A stretch of 64,000 nucleotides of DNA from Pantoea sp. 1.19 (GTDB taxonomy: Bacteria > Pseudomonadota > Gammaproteobacteria > Enterobacterales > Enterobacteriaceae): positions 248,001-312,000 of the forward strand of contig NZ_MRBS01000001.1 in assembly GCF_001922585.1 (NCBI RefSeq), given 5' to 3'. Numbering within the stretch: the first letter of the stretch is position 1; each line of letters starts with the position of its first letter. Positions 54,142 to 64,000 of this stretch are shown here, in pieces. Below the pieces are notes generated by a model, which had not been told where the DNA came from, did no database searches, and saw only the letters and a program-made list of their open reading frames with translations. Both the position numbers and the translations under genes were made by a program.

Positions 54142-55674
54142 TTAGCGTCGGGCGCGGCGCCAGCCGAGCAGAGACAGCGCGGCGAACAGGGCGGTCAGGC
54201 TCCAGATACCGGCGTGCCCTATGCGCGCCCAGGGCGTCAGCCCGCGGGTAGGGATCACATCGGCAGTGAGCACGTCGCGAGTAAACTGTGGCAAACTGGC
54301 GCTGACGTTACCGCGCGCGTCTATCACGGCGGTGATGCCGTTATTGGTGCTGCGCAACAGGGGCCGCCCCAACTCAAGCGCGCGCATCCGCGCCATCTGG
54401 AAGTGCTGCCACGGACCGATCGAATGACCAAACCAGGCATCATTTGAGAGGGTCAGCAGGAAATCCGTATCGGGGCGGAAGTTATCGCGCACCTGTTGCC
54501 CCAGCACGATCTCGTAGCAGATTGCGGCGGTCAGCGCGTACCCGTCAACCCGCAGCTGCGGTTGAACGTAGGCTCCCCGGCTAAACGAGGACATCGGCAG
54601 ATCGAAAAACGGCGCCAGCGGGCGCAGCAGCGACGCCAGCGGAACGAATTCGCCGAACGGCACCAGATGGTTCTTTTGATAGCGATTGCCAGCAAAGTAG
54701 TTATAGGGGCGTTCGCCGCCCAGCACGATAATCGAGTTGTAGTCGTGATACTGATTCTCTTCGACGCGCGAATCGACAATGCCGGTGATGATGCTGCTGC
54801 CGGCCTGCCGCAGCTCGTTATCCAGCGAGTGCAGGAACGGCTGCTGATTGGATTCCAGATCCGGAATTGCCGATTCCGGCCAGATGATCAGCGGGGTCTT
54901 CCCCATCCACGGACGGCTTAGCTGGGTGTAAATGCGCAGCGTATTGATCAGATTTTGCGGGTCCCACTTCATCGACTGGGCAATGTCGCCCTGCACCAGC
55001 GCCACCTGAACTTCACGCTGCGGCTGCGGGGTGAACCAGTCAATGTAGCGCAGCGGCCACGGCAGCAGCAGCAGCGCCAGCGCGGCCAGCGCGCCGGCGA
55101 GGCGCCTCGCCGCCAGCGCCCAGGTCAGCAAACCGGCAATGATCATCAGCAGGAAGGTGATCCCTTCTACCCCCAGCAGGGGGGCAATCCCTTTCAGCGG
55201 TCCGCTAATTTGCGAGTAGCCAAACTGCAGCCACGGGAAGCCCGTTAGCACCCAACCACGCAGGAACTCTGTGAGTTGCCATAGCGCCGGCGCGGCGAGC
55301 GCCAGCCGCCACAGCGTGGTGCGAGGAAACAGGCGGCTCAGCAGCCCGGCAAACAGGGCCGGGTAGAGCGACATAAATGCGGCCAGCAGTGCCACCAGAA
55401 ACAGGTTAACCGCTTCCGGCATGCCGCCAAAGGTCGCAATGCTGACCCAGACCCAGTTGATGCCGGTGCCAAACAGTCCCAGGCCCCAGGCAAAGCCCAG
55501 CCAGGCGGCCTGCCGACCGCGACGGTTCAGCGTAACGGCCAGCAGCCCCACCAGGGAGAGCAGGCCGGCCGGCCAGCAATCGTAAGGCGAAAACGCCAGG
55601 GTGCCGCAGGCACCCGTGAGCACGGCCAGCGGGGTACGAACCCGCTGGCGATTCAGCAGAGAAGCAATAGCCAT
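54142..55674 (-). CDS. lnt: Apolipoprotein N-acyltransferase
   Basis: 510 residues from ATG 55674. Six to eight membrane helices and a nitrilase-type periplasmic domain. Catalytic Glu in [10 protein letters not shown], Lys in [12 protein letters not shown] region and Cys in AICYEIVLG are visible. It adds the third acyl chain to lipoproteins. It begins 7 bases after corC ends. Confidence 0.96.
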   Translation of the reverse strand: MAIASLLNRQRVRTPLAVLTGACGTLAFSPYDCWPAGLLSLVGLLAVTLNRRGRQAAWLGFAWGLGLFGTGINWVWVSIATFGGMPEAVNLFLVALLAAFMSLYPALFAGLLSRLFPRTTLWRLALAAPALWQLTEFLRGWVLTGFPWLQFGYSQISGPLKGIAPLLGVEGITFLLMIIAGLLTWALAARRLAGALAALALLLLPWPLRYIDWFTPQPQREVQVALVQGDIAQSMKWDPQNLINTLRIYTQLSRPWMGKTPLIIWPESAIPDLESNQQPFLHSLDNELRQAGSSIITGIVDSRVEENQYHDYNSIIVLGGERPYNYFAGNRYQKNHLVPFGEFVPLASLLRPLAPFFDLPMSSFSRGAYVQPQLRVDGYALTAAICYEIVLGQQVRDNFRPDTDFLLTLSNDAWFGHSIGPWQHFQMARMRALELGRPLLRSTNNGITAVIDARGNVSASLPQFTRDVLTADVIPTRGLTPWARIGHAGIWSLTALFAALSLLGWRRARR

Positions 55675-55681
55675 GGCGGCA

Positions 55682-56560
55682 TCAGTTTTCCAGTGAGGGG
55701 GGCGTGGAGTCGTCCGGAATTTTAACGTGTACCTGAATAATGCGGCGGCTGTCAGCCATCGCCACTTTGAACTGGTAACCGTCGATATCGATGCTCTCGC
55801 CGCGCGCCGGCAGATGGCCAAAGCCCTGCATCACCAGGCCGCCGATGGTGTCGACTTCATCATCGCTGAAGTGGGTACCAAATACCTCGTTAAAATCCTC
55901 GATCGGCGTCAGGGCGCGCATGGTATAGGCGTGACGGCTGAGCTGACGAATATCGCTTTCTTCCTCGTCGTCGTATTCATCTTCGATTTCGCCGACGATG
56001 AGCTCAAGGATATCTTCAATGGTGACCAGGCCGGAGACGCCGCCAAACTCATCAATCACCAGCGCCATGTGATAGCGCTGCTGACGAAATTCTTTTAGCA
56101 TCCGATCGACGCGCTTGCTTTCCGGCACCACAACCGCCGGGCGCAGCACTTTTTCCATACTGAACGCATCGGCATCGCTGCGCATAAACGGCAGCAGATC
56201 CTTGGCCATCAGAATGCCTTCGACGTGATCCTTGTCTTCACTGATCACCGGAAAGCGCGAGTGGGCGGATTCGATGATCACATCCAGGCACTCATCCAGT
56301 GTCTGGCTGCGTTTCAGCGTGACCATTTGTGAACGGGGGATCATGATGTCGCGGACGCGCTGTTCGGCAATGTCCATTACCCCCTCCAGCATGTCACGGG
56401 TATCCGGATCGATCAGGTCGTTCTGTTCTGAATCGCGAATCAGTTCCAGCAGGTCTTCACGGTTTTTAGGCTCACCGTGGAACAGCTGATTAAGCAGCAG
56501 GCTAAAAAAGCCCTTTTTACTACTGGGACTGTCGCTGTTCTGAGAATGGTCGTCGCTCAT
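55682..56560 (-). CDS. corC: CorC/YbeX, CBS-pair protein
   Basis: 292 residues. Two CBS domains at about 70-190 ([23 protein letters not shown] and [21 protein letters not shown]), then the CorC-HlyC domain. Linked to magnesium/cobalt handling and to ribosome biogenesis with YbeY. Lies between ybeY and lnt. An 8-bp hairpin (56597-56616) precedes it. Confidence 0.95.
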   Translation of the reverse strand: MSDDHSQNSDSPSSKKGFFSLLLNQLFHGEPKNREDLLELIRDSEQNDLIDPDTRDMLEGVMDIAEQRVRDIMIPRSQMVTLKRSQTLDECLDVIIESAHSRFPVISEDKDHVEGILMAKDLLPFMRSDADAFSMEKVLRPAVVVPESKRVDRMLKEFRQQRYHMALVIDEFGGVSGLVTIEDILELIVGEIEDEYDDEEESDIRQLSRHAYTMRALTPIEDFNEVFGTHFSDDEVDTIGGLVMQGFGHLPARGESIDIDGYQFKVAMADSRRIIQVHVKIPDDSTPPSLEN

Positions 56561-56637
56561 GGCGTTGTGTAATTATCACTCATGTTGTTGAAAAGGCTGC
56601 CCGCAGTGGCGGGCAGGTCGGGATCTGGCACGGCGCC

Positions 56638-57111
56638 TCAGGGCGCCTCTTTCTCCGAAATGTACGGGTCGGGATAACCAAGAGCAAGCATTATCTCTGT
56701 TTCCAGCGACTCCATCTCTTCGGCTTCCTCGTCTTCAATGTGGTCGTAGCCGAGCAAATGCAGGCAGCCGTGAATGACCATATGCGCCCAGTGGGCCTCC
56801 CGCGCTTTGTGCTGTTCGTCGGCTTCCTGCTCAACGACCTGGCGGCAGATGATCAGATCGCCCAGCAGCGGCAGCTCAATGCCCGGTGGTGCCTCAAACG
56901 GGAAGGAGAGCACGTTAGTGGGCTTGTCCTTACCGCGATAGGTGTGATTCAGCATCCGGCTTTCCGCCTCATCCACGAGGCGCACGGTCACTTCACTCTC
57001 GTCCTGAAACTGGCTGAGTACTGCGTTAAGCCAGCGCTGAAACTCGGCTTCGGCGGGCAGCCCGTCTGCGGAGGCACAGGCCAGCTGCAGATCCAGGGTG
57101 ACCTGACTCAT
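56638..57111 (-). CDS. ybeY: Endoribonuclease YbeY
   Basis: 157 residues. [11 protein letters not shown] carries the H-x3-H-x5-H zinc motif and the conserved Arg lies in [18 protein letters not shown]. It matures the 16S 3' end and joins 70S quality control. Overlaps ybeZ by 4 bases (ATGA). Confidence 0.96.
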   Translation of the reverse strand: MSQVTLDLQLACASADGLPAEAEFQRWLNAVLSQFQDESEVTVRLVDEAESRMLNHTYRGKDKPTNVLSFPFEAPPGIELPLLGDLIICRQVVEQEADEQHKAREAHWAHMVIHGCLHLLGYDHIEDEEAEEMESLETEIMLALGYPDPYISEKEAP

Positions 57112-58169
57112 TTGCTCACCTGCGCTTCAGTCTGCTCAGCAGAGGCTTCCCGGCGGCGCTCCTGAGCGGCGGCATCGCGCTTGCGCTGGTCGGCCTCTTC
57201 CCACACCTCGTAGGCGTTAACGATGCGGGCGACCACCGGGTGACGGACCACGTCTTCGCTGTGGAAGAAATTGAAGCTGATGTCGTCCACTTCGGACAGC
57301 ACCTCTATGGCGTGACGCAGGCCCGATTTCATGTGGCGCGGCAGGTCAATCTGCGTCACGTCACCGGTCACCACCGCTTTCGAATTAAAACCGATGCGGG
57401 TCAGGAACATTTTCATCTGCTCGAGGGTGGTGTTCTGGCTTTCATCGAGAATGATAAAGGCATCGTTTAGCGTCCGTCCGCGCATGTAAGCCAGCGGGGC
57501 AACCTCAATCACGTTACGTTCAATCAGCTTCTCGACGCGCTCAAAGCCCAGCATTTCAAACAGGGCATCGTACAGCGGGCGCAGATAGGGATCGACCTTC
57601 TGACTGAGATCGCCGGGCAGGAAGCCAAGCTTTTCTCCGGCTTCTACCGCCGGACGGGTCAGCAGAATGCGGCGAATCTCCTGACGCTCCAGCGCATCCA
57701 CCGCGGCGGCGACCGCCAGATAGGTTTTGCCGGTGCCCGCCGGGCCGATGCCAAAACTGATATCGTGGTCGAGAATATTGGCGATGTACTGCGCCTGATT
57801 TGGCGTGCGCGGCTTAATGACGCCGCGCTTGGTTTTGATGTGTATCGCTTTACCAAACTCCGGCACGCTGTCAGCGGTCTGTTCGAGCACGCGACTCTCT
57901 TTGATCGCCAGGTGAATCTGCTCCGGATCGATATCCGGGATTTCGCCGCGCACCGGCGCGGTATCGACGTAGAGATGCCGCAGGATATTCACGGCGGCGT
58001 GAACGCACAGCGCACGTCCCGCCAGCTTAAAGGCGTTGTCGCGGCGATTAATCTCGATGCCCAGACGGCGCTCCAGCTGTTTGATATTGTCATCAAACGG
58101 GCCACACAGGCTGAGCAGCCGGGCATTGTCGGCGGGTTCAAGCTGAAATTCTACGGTTTCGATGTTCAA
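57108..58169 (-). CDS. ybeZ: PhoH-like ATPase YbeZ
   Basis: 353 residues if started at TTG 58169, which has AAGGA upstream and aligns with E. coli; GTG 58187 would add 6. [13 protein letters not shown] is Walker A and [12 protein letters not shown] Walker B. It works with YbeY in rRNA handling, perhaps as a helicase. C-terminal tail is charged and longer than in E. coli. Confidence 0.95.
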   Translation of the reverse strand: MNIETVEFQLEPADNARLLSLCGPFDDNIKQLERRLGIEINRRDNAFKLAGRALCVHAAVNILRHLYVDTAPVRGEIPDIDPEQIHLAIKESRVLEQTADSVPEFGKAIHIKTKRGVIKPRTPNQAQYIANILDHDISFGIGPAGTGKTYLAVAAAVDALERQEIRRILLTRPAVEAGEKLGFLPGDLSQKVDPYLRPLYDALFEMLGFERVEKLIERNVIEVAPLAYMRGRTLNDAFIILDESQNTTLEQMKMFLTRIGFNSKAVVTGDVTQIDLPRHMKSGLRHAIEVLSEVDDISFNFFHSEDVVRHPVVARIVNAYEVWEEADQRKRDAAAQERRREASAEQTEAQVSK

Positions 58170-58377
58170 ACTAATCCTTACGGTCACACAGGGCCAGGTT
58201 GAAAAAAAAGGGGGCGTCAGGACGGCGGCGCGGCCTGGCGCTAAACACAGTATTTATGGGCGTCGGACGTGACGCAAGTCGTCAGGCAGATATTTGGGTG
58301 CCGGACTGAGAAAGCAAGAGCAAGATGATGAAAAGACTGGGCGGATCGCAGAGATCCGCCGCAGTTTGGGCGCAGCA

Positions 58378-59802
58378 TCAGGGCTGGAACGTACCCACGC
58401 CGATCTCGTTTTCTTTGCGCGTGCGCGCGATAACCGAGGCCGGCGATTCGCTGACGCGCAGCCCCATTTCCGCCTCGGTACGTACCACTTTACCGCGCAG
58501 CGAGTTTGGATAGACGTCGACGATTTCGACATCGACGAATTTACCGATCATTTCCGGGGTACCTTCAAAGTTGACCACGCGGTTATTTTCGGTGCGTCCG
58601 GAGAGTTCCATCACGTTCTTACGTGAGGTGCCTTCCACCAGAATACGCTGGACGCTACCCAGCATCCGGCGGCTCCACGCCATCGCCTGCTGGCTAATGC
58701 GCTCTTGCAGAATATACAGGCGCTGCTTTTTTTCCTCTTCGCTGACGTCATCCGGCAGGTCGGCGGCCGGCGTACCGGGGCGGGCAGAGTAGATAAAGCT
58801 GAAGCTCATATCGAAGTTGACGTCGGCAATCAGCTTCATGGTCTGCGCAAAGTCATCGGCGGTCTCACCCGGGAAGCCGATGATGAAGTCCGAACTGATC
58901 TGAATATCCGGCCGCGCGTCGCGCAGCTTGCGGATGATCGCTTTGTACTCCAGCGCGGTGTGCGCCCGTTTCATCAGCGTCAGAATGCGATCGGCGCCGC
59001 TCTGTACCGGCAGATGCAGGAAGCTCACCAGCTCCGGCGTATCGCGATAGACCTCGATGATGTCGTCGGTGAACTCAATCGGATGGCTGGTGGTGAAGCG
59101 GATGCGGTCAATGCCGTCGATTGCCGCCACCAGCCGCAGCAGCTCGGCAAAGCTGCAAATGTCACCATCAAAAGTGGGGCCGCGGTAGGCATTGACGTTC
59201 TGGCCCAGCAGATTGACCTCACGCACGCCCTGTGCTGCCAGCTGCGCAATCTCCAGCAGGATATCATCGCACGGGCGGCTCACTTCTTCACCGCGGGTGT
59301 AAGGCACCACGCAGAAGGTACAGTATTTGTTGCAGCCTTCCATTATCGAGACAAACGCGGTCGGGCCTTCAGCACGCGGCTCCGGCAGGCGATCGAATTT
59401 TTCGATTTCCGGAAAGCTGATGTCGACGACCGGGCTTTTTGAGCCGCGTACGGTATTGATCATTTCCGGCAGCCGGTGCAGGGTTTGTGGCCCGAACACG
59501 ATGTCGACATAGTGCGCGCGCTGACGAATGTGATCGCCTTCCTGCGATGCCACGCAGCCGCCCACGCCGATGATCAGATCCGGATTACGCTCTTTGAGCG
59601 TTTTCCAGCGTCCGAGCTGGTGGAAAACTTTTTCCTGGGCTTTTTCGCGGATAGAACAGGTATTGAGCAGCAGAATATCCGCTTCCTCGGCTTGCTCCGT
59701 CAGCGTGTAGCCGTGCGTGTTCTCCAGCAGGTCAGCCATCTTGGATGAGTCGTACTCATTCATCTGACAGCCCCAGGTTTTAATATGCAGTTTTTTTGTC
59801 AT
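58378..59802 (-). CDS. miaB: tRNA-2-methylthio-N6-dimethylallyladenosine synthase
   Basis: 474 residues from ATG 59802, the E. coli length. CysteineS of [21 protein letters not shown] and GGCVA bind the auxiliary cluster; [18 protein letters not shown] has the radical-SAM CxxxCxxC. A C-terminal TRAM domain follows. It thiomethylates A37. Divergent from ubiF. Confidence 0.97.
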   Translation of the reverse strand: MTKKLHIKTWGCQMNEYDSSKMADLLENTHGYTLTEQAEEADILLLNTCSIREKAQEKVFHQLGRWKTLKERNPDLIIGVGGCVASQEGDHIRQRAHYVDIVFGPQTLHRLPEMINTVRGSKSPVVDISFPEIEKFDRLPEPRAEGPTAFVSIMEGCNKYCTFCVVPYTRGEEVSRPCDDILLEIAQLAAQGVREVNLLGQNVNAYRGPTFDGDICSFAELLRLVAAIDGIDRIRFTTSHPIEFTDDIIEVYRDTPELVSFLHLPVQSGADRILTLMKRAHTALEYKAIIRKLRDARPDIQISSDFIIGFPGETADDFAQTMKLIADVNFDMSFSFIYSARPGTPAADLPDDVSEEEKKQRLYILQERISQQAMAWSRRMLGSVQRILVEGTSRKNVMELSGRTENNRVVNFEGTPEMIGKFVDVEIVDVYPNSLRGKVVRTEAEMGLRVSESPASVIARTRKENEIGVGTFQP

Positions 59803-59986
59803 CGACTTGCCATTTGTCATGCAGGAAGGAATGCAGGGCGCGTATTGTAATGCTTTGGCGCTGTTGTGACCAGCGTAGCGGCGTCGGATTGGTGGAGAAA
59901 ATCCGCTACACTGTGCCTCATCAGGCACGACGAAGCCACTGCCGCCGCGGCAGGGCATTTTTCGTCCATCACACAAGGATAGCAAC

Positions 59987-61159
59987 ATGACTGACCCGCA
60001 TTTTGATATCGTCGTCGTCGGCGGCGGCATGGTCGGCGGTGCCCTGGCGTGCGGACTGGCGCAGCAGGGGTTTCAGGTAGCGGTGCTGGAGCGTGAAGCG
60101 CCGCCCCCCTTTGACGCCGATGCGCCGCCAGATGTCCGCATCTCTGCCATCGGCAGTCGCTCGGTGGCGCTGCTGAAACAGCTGGCGGTCTGGCCGCGGG
60201 TTGAAGCGATGCGCCTCGCGCCGTACCGCAAACTGGAGACCTGGGAGTGGCGCAGTGCGGCGGTAAACTTTGATGCGTCGCTGCTTGGGCTGCCCGAACT
60301 GGGCTACATGGTAGAGAACGGCGTTCTGCAGCAGGCGCTGTGGCAACAGCTGCAGCAGGATGGCGTCACGCTGCGCTGCCCGGCCAAACTGACCGGCCTG
60401 AGCGAGGGCAATGATGGCTGGCATTTGCAGCTGGCCGACGGCGAGTGCCTCCGCGCGCGGCTGGTGATCGGCGCCGACGGGGCTAACTCGCTGGTGCGTC
60501 AGCTGGCCGGCATTGGCGTACACGGCTGGAACTATACCCAGTCGTGTATGCTGATTACCGTACAGGGCGACCAGCCCGCCGGGGATTGTACCTGGCAGCA
60601 GTTTACGCCGGAGGGGCCGCGGGCACTGCTGCCGCTGTTTGGTCACTGGGCGTCGCTGGTGTGGTACGACCGCCCGGCGCGCATCCGACAGCTGCAGGCA
60701 ATGAGTATGCCGCAGCTGCAGCAGGAGATTGCTAACCATTTTCCGGCGCGAGTAGGGCGGGTGACGCCGGTGGCCGCCGGCAGTTTTCCACTGACCCGCC
60801 GACATGCCAGCCGCTACGTGCTACCCGGGCTGGCGCTGGTCGGCGATGCCGCGCATACCATCAATCCGCTCGCCGGACAGGGGGTGAATCTGGGGTATCG
60901 CGACGTGGATGCGCTGCTGGAAATTCTGACAGAAGCGCGCAGTCGCGCGGAGAACTGGGCATCGGAAGCGGTGCTGCGCCGCTATCAGCAGCGACGTCGG
61001 TTGGACAATACGCTGATGCAAAGCGGCATGGATGTGTTCTATTTCGCCTTCAGCAATCGCATTGCGCCGCTTAAGGTCCTGCGCAACCTGGGGCTGATTG
61101 CTGCCGAACGCGGCGGGGTGCTGAAACGACAGGCGCTGCGCTACGCGCTGGGGCTGTAG
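59987..61159 (+). CDS. ubiF: 3-demethoxyubiquinol 3-hydroxylase UbiF
   Basis: 390 residues. [16 protein letters not shown] (10-25) binds [12 protein letters not shown] is the middle motif and [25 protein letters not shown] the C-terminal FAD motif. It hydroxylates C6 of the ubiquinol ring. Ends at a terminator stem at 61175. Confidence 0.95.
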   Translation: MTDPHFDIVVVGGGMVGGALACGLAQQGFQVAVLEREAPPPFDADAPPDVRISAIGSRSVALLKQLAVWPRVEAMRLAPYRKLETWEWRSAAVNFDASLLGLPELGYMVENGVLQQALWQQLQQDGVTLRCPAKLTGLSEGNDGWHLQLADGECLRARLVIGADGANSLVRQLAGIGVHGWNYTQSCMLITVQGDQPAGDCTWQQFTPEGPRALLPLFGHWASLVWYDRPARIRQLQAMSMPQLQQEIANHFPARVGRVTPVAAGSFPLTRRHASRYVLPGLALVGDAAHTINPLAGQGVNLGYRDVDALLEILTEARSRAENWASEAVLRRYQQRRRLDNTLMQSGMDVFYFAFSNRIAPLKVLRNLGLIAAERGGVLKRQALRYALGL

Positions 61160-61174
61160 AACGTTTGCCTTCAT

Positions 61175-61210
61175 CGGCCGCGGCTGTCGTCGACGGCGCG
61201 GCCGTTTTTT
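61175..61210 (+). terminator. Intrinsic terminator of ubiF
   Basis: CGGCCGCG (61175-61182) and CGCGGCCG (61197-61204) with an inner stem-forming 14-base loop, followed by six T. Confidence 0.85.
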
Positions 61211-61276
61211 AGCGCAAACGGCGGTGCGGCTGTAGCGCGCGGGCGTCCGGGTGTATTCTGGCAACAGGGGACAGTA

Positions 61277-61351
61277 TGGCTGGGGTACCTGGATTCGAAC
61301 CAGGGAATGCCGGTATCAAAAACCGGTGCCTTACCGCTTGGCGATACCCCA
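61277..61351 (-). tRNA. tRNA-Gln (TTG)
   Basis: 75 nt including encoded CCA. Anticodon TTG is flanked by the stem CCGGT/ACCGG. T-loop GGTTCGAATCC and acceptor TGGGGTA/TACCCCA are complete. It is identical to the copy at 61686-61760. It is the last tRNA of the operon. Confidence 0.95.
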
Positions 61352-61375
61352 TCAGGATAGAACAGGAGAGAAAAG

Positions 61376-61450
61376 TGGCTGGGGTGCAGGGATTCGAACC
61401 CCGGAATGCCGGAATCAGAATCCGGTGCCTTACCGCTTGGCGACACCCCA
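61376..61450 (-). tRNA. tRNA-Gln (CTG)
   Basis: 75 nt with CCA. Anticodon CTG. Acceptor ends TGGGGTG/CACCCCA. It differs from the copy at 61479-61553 by one compensated acceptor-stem pair (G-C here, A-U there). Confidence 0.95.
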
Positions 61451-61478
61451 ACAGGTGTAAATCAAATTGTAGCAAAGA

Positions 61479-61553
61479 TGGCTGGGGTACAGGGATTCGA
61501 ACCCCGGAATGCCGGAATCAGAATCCGGTGCCTTACCGCTTGGCGATACCCCA
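61479..61553 (-). tRNA. tRNA-Gln (CTG)
   Basis: 75 nt with CCA. Anticodon CTG, acceptor TGGGGTA/TACCCCA. Same body as the 61376 copy. Confidence 0.95.
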
Positions 61554-61560
61554 ATTAAAA

Positions 61561-61637
61561 TGGTGGCTACGACGGGAATCGAACCTGTGACCCCAGCATT
61601 ATGAGTGCTGTGCTCTAACCAGCTGAGCTACGTAGCC
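61561..61637 (-). tRNA. tRNA-Met (CAT), elongator
   Basis: 77 nt with CCA. Starts GGCTACGTAGCTCAG, anticodon CAT in ACTCATAAT. It corresponds to metU in E. coli. Identical to the copy at 61879-61955. Confidence 0.95.
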
Positions 61638-61685
61638 TTATACTGCATACCCTGATGATATGGGGGTCATCACGGTCTTAAAAAG

Positions 61686-61760
61686 TGGCTGGGGTACCTG
61701 GATTCGAACCAGGGAATGCCGGTATCAAAAACCGGTGCCTTACCGCTTGGCGATACCCCA
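61686..61760 (-). tRNA. tRNA-Gln (TTG)
   Basis: 75 nt with CCA, anticodon TTG. Corresponds to glnU in E. coli; the second E. coli TTG copy (glnW) does not follow it here. Confidence 0.95.
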
Positions 61761-61783
61761 TCCGTGCAAGCCGCTGACGGAAA

Positions 61784-61868
61784 TGGTGCGGGAGGCGAGA
61801 CTTGAACTCGCACACCTTGCGGCGCCAGAACCTAAATCTGGTGCGTCTACCAATTTCGCCACTCCCGC
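61784..61868 (-). tRNA. leuW: tRNA-Leu (TAG)
   Basis: 85 nt with CCA and the long variable arm. Anticodon TAG in ATTTAGGTT. Matches E. coli leuW by order and structure. Substrate of LeuS encoded in this window. Confidence 0.95.
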
Positions 61869-61878
61869 AAAAAAAAAT

Positions 61879-61955
61879 TGGTGGCTACGACGGGAATCGA
61901 ACCTGTGACCCCAGCATTATGAGTGCTGTGCTCTAACCAGCTGAGCTACGTAGCC
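61879..61955 (-). tRNA. metT: tRNA-Met (CAT), elongator
   Basis: 77 nt with CCA, anticodon CAT. It is the first tRNA of the operon and lies about 35 bases after the predicted start of transcription. Confidence 0.95.
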
Positions 61956-61995
61956 ATCTTTTTTTCGCGCTACCTTCATCGGCGTTGCGGGGCGC

Positions 61996-62024
61996 ATTAT
62001 GCGGAGTTGGTCTGGCAGCGTCAA
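61996..62024 (-). promoter_or_regulatory. Sigma-70 promoter of the tRNA operon
   Basis: On the minus strand, TTGACG (62024-62019), 17-base spacer, CATAAT (62001-61996), then the GC-rich discriminator GCGCCCCGC. This is a near-consensus promoter with the discriminator that gives stringent ppGpp control to stable RNA genes. Confidence 0.85.
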
Positions 62025-62125
62025 CACCTTTTTTAGCGTTTTTCACCGCGCCGGTGCCGTTTGTCTGGCATTTAAACAGCCTGGCGATTTTATCGTCAGT
62101 TTTGGCTTGAAAACGGGGCGAGAAT

Positions 62126-62155
62126 AAAAAAACGAGCCGCAATGGCTCGTTTTTT
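62126..62155 (-). terminator. Intrinsic terminator of asnB
   Basis: Flanking A and T runs surround CGAGCC / GGCTCG with a five-base loop. It functions on the minus strand, downstream of the asnB stop at 62174. Confidence 0.9.
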
Positions 62156-62173
62156 AACACGCGAATCAGCAGC

Positions 62174-63841
62174 TTATTTATAAGCAGACTGATGGACACC
62201 GACCGCACGGCCGGAAGGATCGTCCATGGTTTTAAACGCTTCGTCCCACTCAATCGCCTTCGCCGAGGAGCAGGCGACGGACGGGCCGCCAGGGACGCAC
62301 TCTGCGGCACTGGGCACCGGGAACAGCGTTTCAAACAGCTCACGGTACAGATAGCCCTCTTTTGAGGTGGGCGTGTTGTACGGGAAGCGGAAGTGGGCCG
62401 TTTGCAGCTGCTGATCGCTCACCTGTTGGGCCGCCACTTCTTTCAGCGTATCAATCCAGCTGTAGCCGACGCCGTCAGAGAACTGCTCTTTCTGACGCCA
62501 GGCGACGCTTTCCGGCAGGTAGGAGGCAAAACATTCACGCAGAATGTGTTTTTCCATTTTACCGTTGCTGCCGCACATCTTATCCGCCGGGTTGATGCGC
62601 ATCGCCACGTCGAGGAATTTTTTATCCAGGAAGGGCACGCGGGCCTCCACGCCCCAGGCGGACATCGCTTTGTTGGCGCGGGCGCAGTCAAACATGTGCA
62701 GCGCCTGCAGCTTACGCACGTTCTCTTCGTGAAACTCTTTGGCGTTTGGCGCCTTATGGAAGTAGAGGTAGCCGCCAAAGACTTCGTCGGCGCCTTCACC
62801 AGAGAGCACCATCTTGATGCCCATCGCCTTAATTTTACGCGACATCAGGTACATCGGCGTGGATGCGCGGATGGTGGTGACGTCATAGGTTTCAATGTGA
62901 TAGATCACATCGCGGATGGCATCCAGCCCTTCCTGCACGGTGAAATGAATTTCGTGGTGCACGGTACCCAGATGATCAGCAACCGCTTTCGCCGCTTTCA
63001 GGTCCGGTGAACCTTCCAGCCCTACGGCAAAGGAGTGCAGCTGGGGCCACCAGGCATCACTTTTATCCTGATCTTCTACGCGCTTAGCCGCATACTTCTT
63101 GGTGATCGCCGAGATGATGGAAGAGTCGAGCCCGCCGGACAGCAGCACGCCATAAGGGACGTCCGACATCAGGTGGCTTTTGACCGACTCTTCCAGCGCG
63201 TCTTTCAGCATCGCCGGGTGAGTGGTGTTGTGCTCAACCGCCGCGTATTCCATCCAGTCACGCTGCCAGTAACGGCGGATTTCTCCGTCGCTGCTGGAGA
63301 GGTAGCTTCCCGGGGGAAACTCTTTGATGCTGCGGCAGACCGGCACCAGCGCTTTCATCTCCGAGGCGACAAACAGGTTGCCGTGCTCATCATTCCCCAT
63401 GTACAGCGGAATGATGCCGATGTGATCGCGTCCGATCAGATACTGATTTTTCACGCTGTCATACAGAATAAAGGCAAACATCCCCTGCAGGTCATCGAGG
63501 AAGTCGACGCCTTTTTCCTGATACAGTGCCAGAATCACTTCGCAGTCGGATCCGGTCTGGAAATCGTAGCGATCGCGCAATTCTGCGCGCAGCGCCTGAT
63601 GGTTATAAATTTCACCGTTAACGGCAAGCACGTGCGTACGATCGGCGTTGTACAGTGGCTGAGCGCCGTTGTTGACGTCTACGATGGAGAGGCGCTCGTG
63701 CGCCAGAATCGCATGGTCATCGGCATAGACACCTGACCAGTCTGGGCCACGGTGACGCATCAGGCGGGAAAGCTCGAGGGCCTTTTTACGCAGTTCTGCC
63801 GGGTCAGTTTTTAAATCCAGCACGCCAAAAATCGAACACAT
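62174..63841 (-). CDS. asnB: Asparagine synthetase B (glutamine-hydrolysing)
   Basis: 555 residues from ATG 63841, so Cys2 of MCSIFGV becomes the N-terminal nucleophile of the glutaminase domain (RHRGPDWSG, NGEIYNH). LLSGGLDSS is the ATP pyrophosphatase loop of the synthetase domain. It makes Asn from Asp, Gln and ATP. The upstream 159 bp to the window edge holds its control region. Confidence 0.97.
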   Translation of the reverse strand: MCSIFGVLDLKTDPAELRKKALELSRLMRHRGPDWSGVYADDHAILAHERLSIVDVNNGAQPLYNADRTHVLAVNGEIYNHQALRAELRDRYDFQTGSDCEVILALYQEKGVDFLDDLQGMFAFILYDSVKNQYLIGRDHIGIIPLYMGNDEHGNLFVASEMKALVPVCRSIKEFPPGSYLSSSDGEIRRYWQRDWMEYAAVEHNTTHPAMLKDALEESVKSHLMSDVPYGVLLSGGLDSSIISAITKKYAAKRVEDQDKSDAWWPQLHSFAVGLEGSPDLKAAKAVADHLGTVHHEIHFTVQEGLDAIRDVIYHIETYDVTTIRASTPMYLMSRKIKAMGIKMVLSGEGADEVFGGYLYFHKAPNAKEFHEENVRKLQALHMFDCARANKAMSAWGVEARVPFLDKKFLDVAMRINPADKMCGSNGKMEKHILRECFASYLPESVAWRQKEQFSDGVGYSWIDTLKEVAAQQVSDQQLQTAHFRFPYNTPTSKEGYLYRELFETLFPVPSAAECVPGGPSVACSSAKAIEWDEAFKTMDDPSGRAVGVHQSAYK

Positions 63842-64000
63842 AGACAAACTCCCTTACAACTCGGCGGTGATGCCGTTCCCGTCTGGCGCAGTGCGGCGTC
63901 GGGCGGGTCAGACGCATGATAATAACTGGCAGCGCGGTGACTGCCGGGGTGCTAATGAACATGCGGTAAATTTGCCGTTCATGCAAGTGATTTAGCTTCA

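Noticed and set aside
1-64000. CRISPR array or replication origin
   Set aside because: No regularly spaced repeats with unique spacers and no DnaA-box cluster were seen.

Overview
The window is a chromosomal segment of a gamma-proteobacterium of the order Enterobacterales. The right half matches the Escherichia coli order pagP-cspE-crcB-ybeM-tatE-lipA-lipB-ybeD-dacA-rlpA-mrdB-mrdA-rlmH-rsfS-nadD-holA-lptE-leuS-ybeL-rihA-gltLKJI-lnt-corC-ybeY-ybeZ-miaB-ubiF-tRNAs-asnB almost gene for gene. The accessory content and protein divergence suggest Erwinia, Pantoea or a relative rather than Escherichia; that is an inference, not something the sequence proves.

Positions 1-11,600 are accessory DNA. 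A phage tail tape-measure gene enters from the left edge. It is followed by a DUF5681 gene and a run of very small, overlapping phage-type genes, several sharing one N-terminal motif. Next come two minus-strand regulator-like genes resembling satellite-phage control genes, a repeat of the kind expected near a lost integrase, and a DUF4942 fragment. Then stand two overlapping DUF262 genes (5.7-9.0 kb), the second with a DUF1524 nuclease domain; this pair is the best candidate for an antiphage or restriction system. A decayed IS5/IS903-type element, a cupin gene and a frameshifted LysR remnant close the region.

Positions 11,600-31,700 are a variable but mostly intact block. They hold an AriR-like small regulator gene, an unrecognised 211-residue gene, a type 1-like fimbrial operon (fimACDFGH, no fimI or switch recombinases seen), a YmcF-like zinc-ribbon gene beside lpxP, a small stress cluster (lipoprotein, ortT, dinI-like with an SOS box), an iron-dependent dehydrogenase, ydcO/sutR, and a complete threonate/tetronate catabolic operon (ltnD-otnK-otnC-otnI plus GntP-family permease) divergent from its DeoR-type regulator.

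Positions 32,000-64,000 are core genome: lipid A palmitoylation, cold-shock protein, fluoride channel, lipoate synthesis, cell elongation (PBP5, RlpA, RodA, PBP2), ribosome maturation, NAD synthesis, clamp loader, LPS assembly, leucyl-tRNA synthetase, glutamate/aspartate uptake with a likely SroC small RNA, lipoprotein acylation, ribosome quality control, tRNA modification, ubiquinone synthesis, a seven-tRNA operon and asparagine synthetase. Most of these genes lie on the minus strand in tight or overlapping operons.
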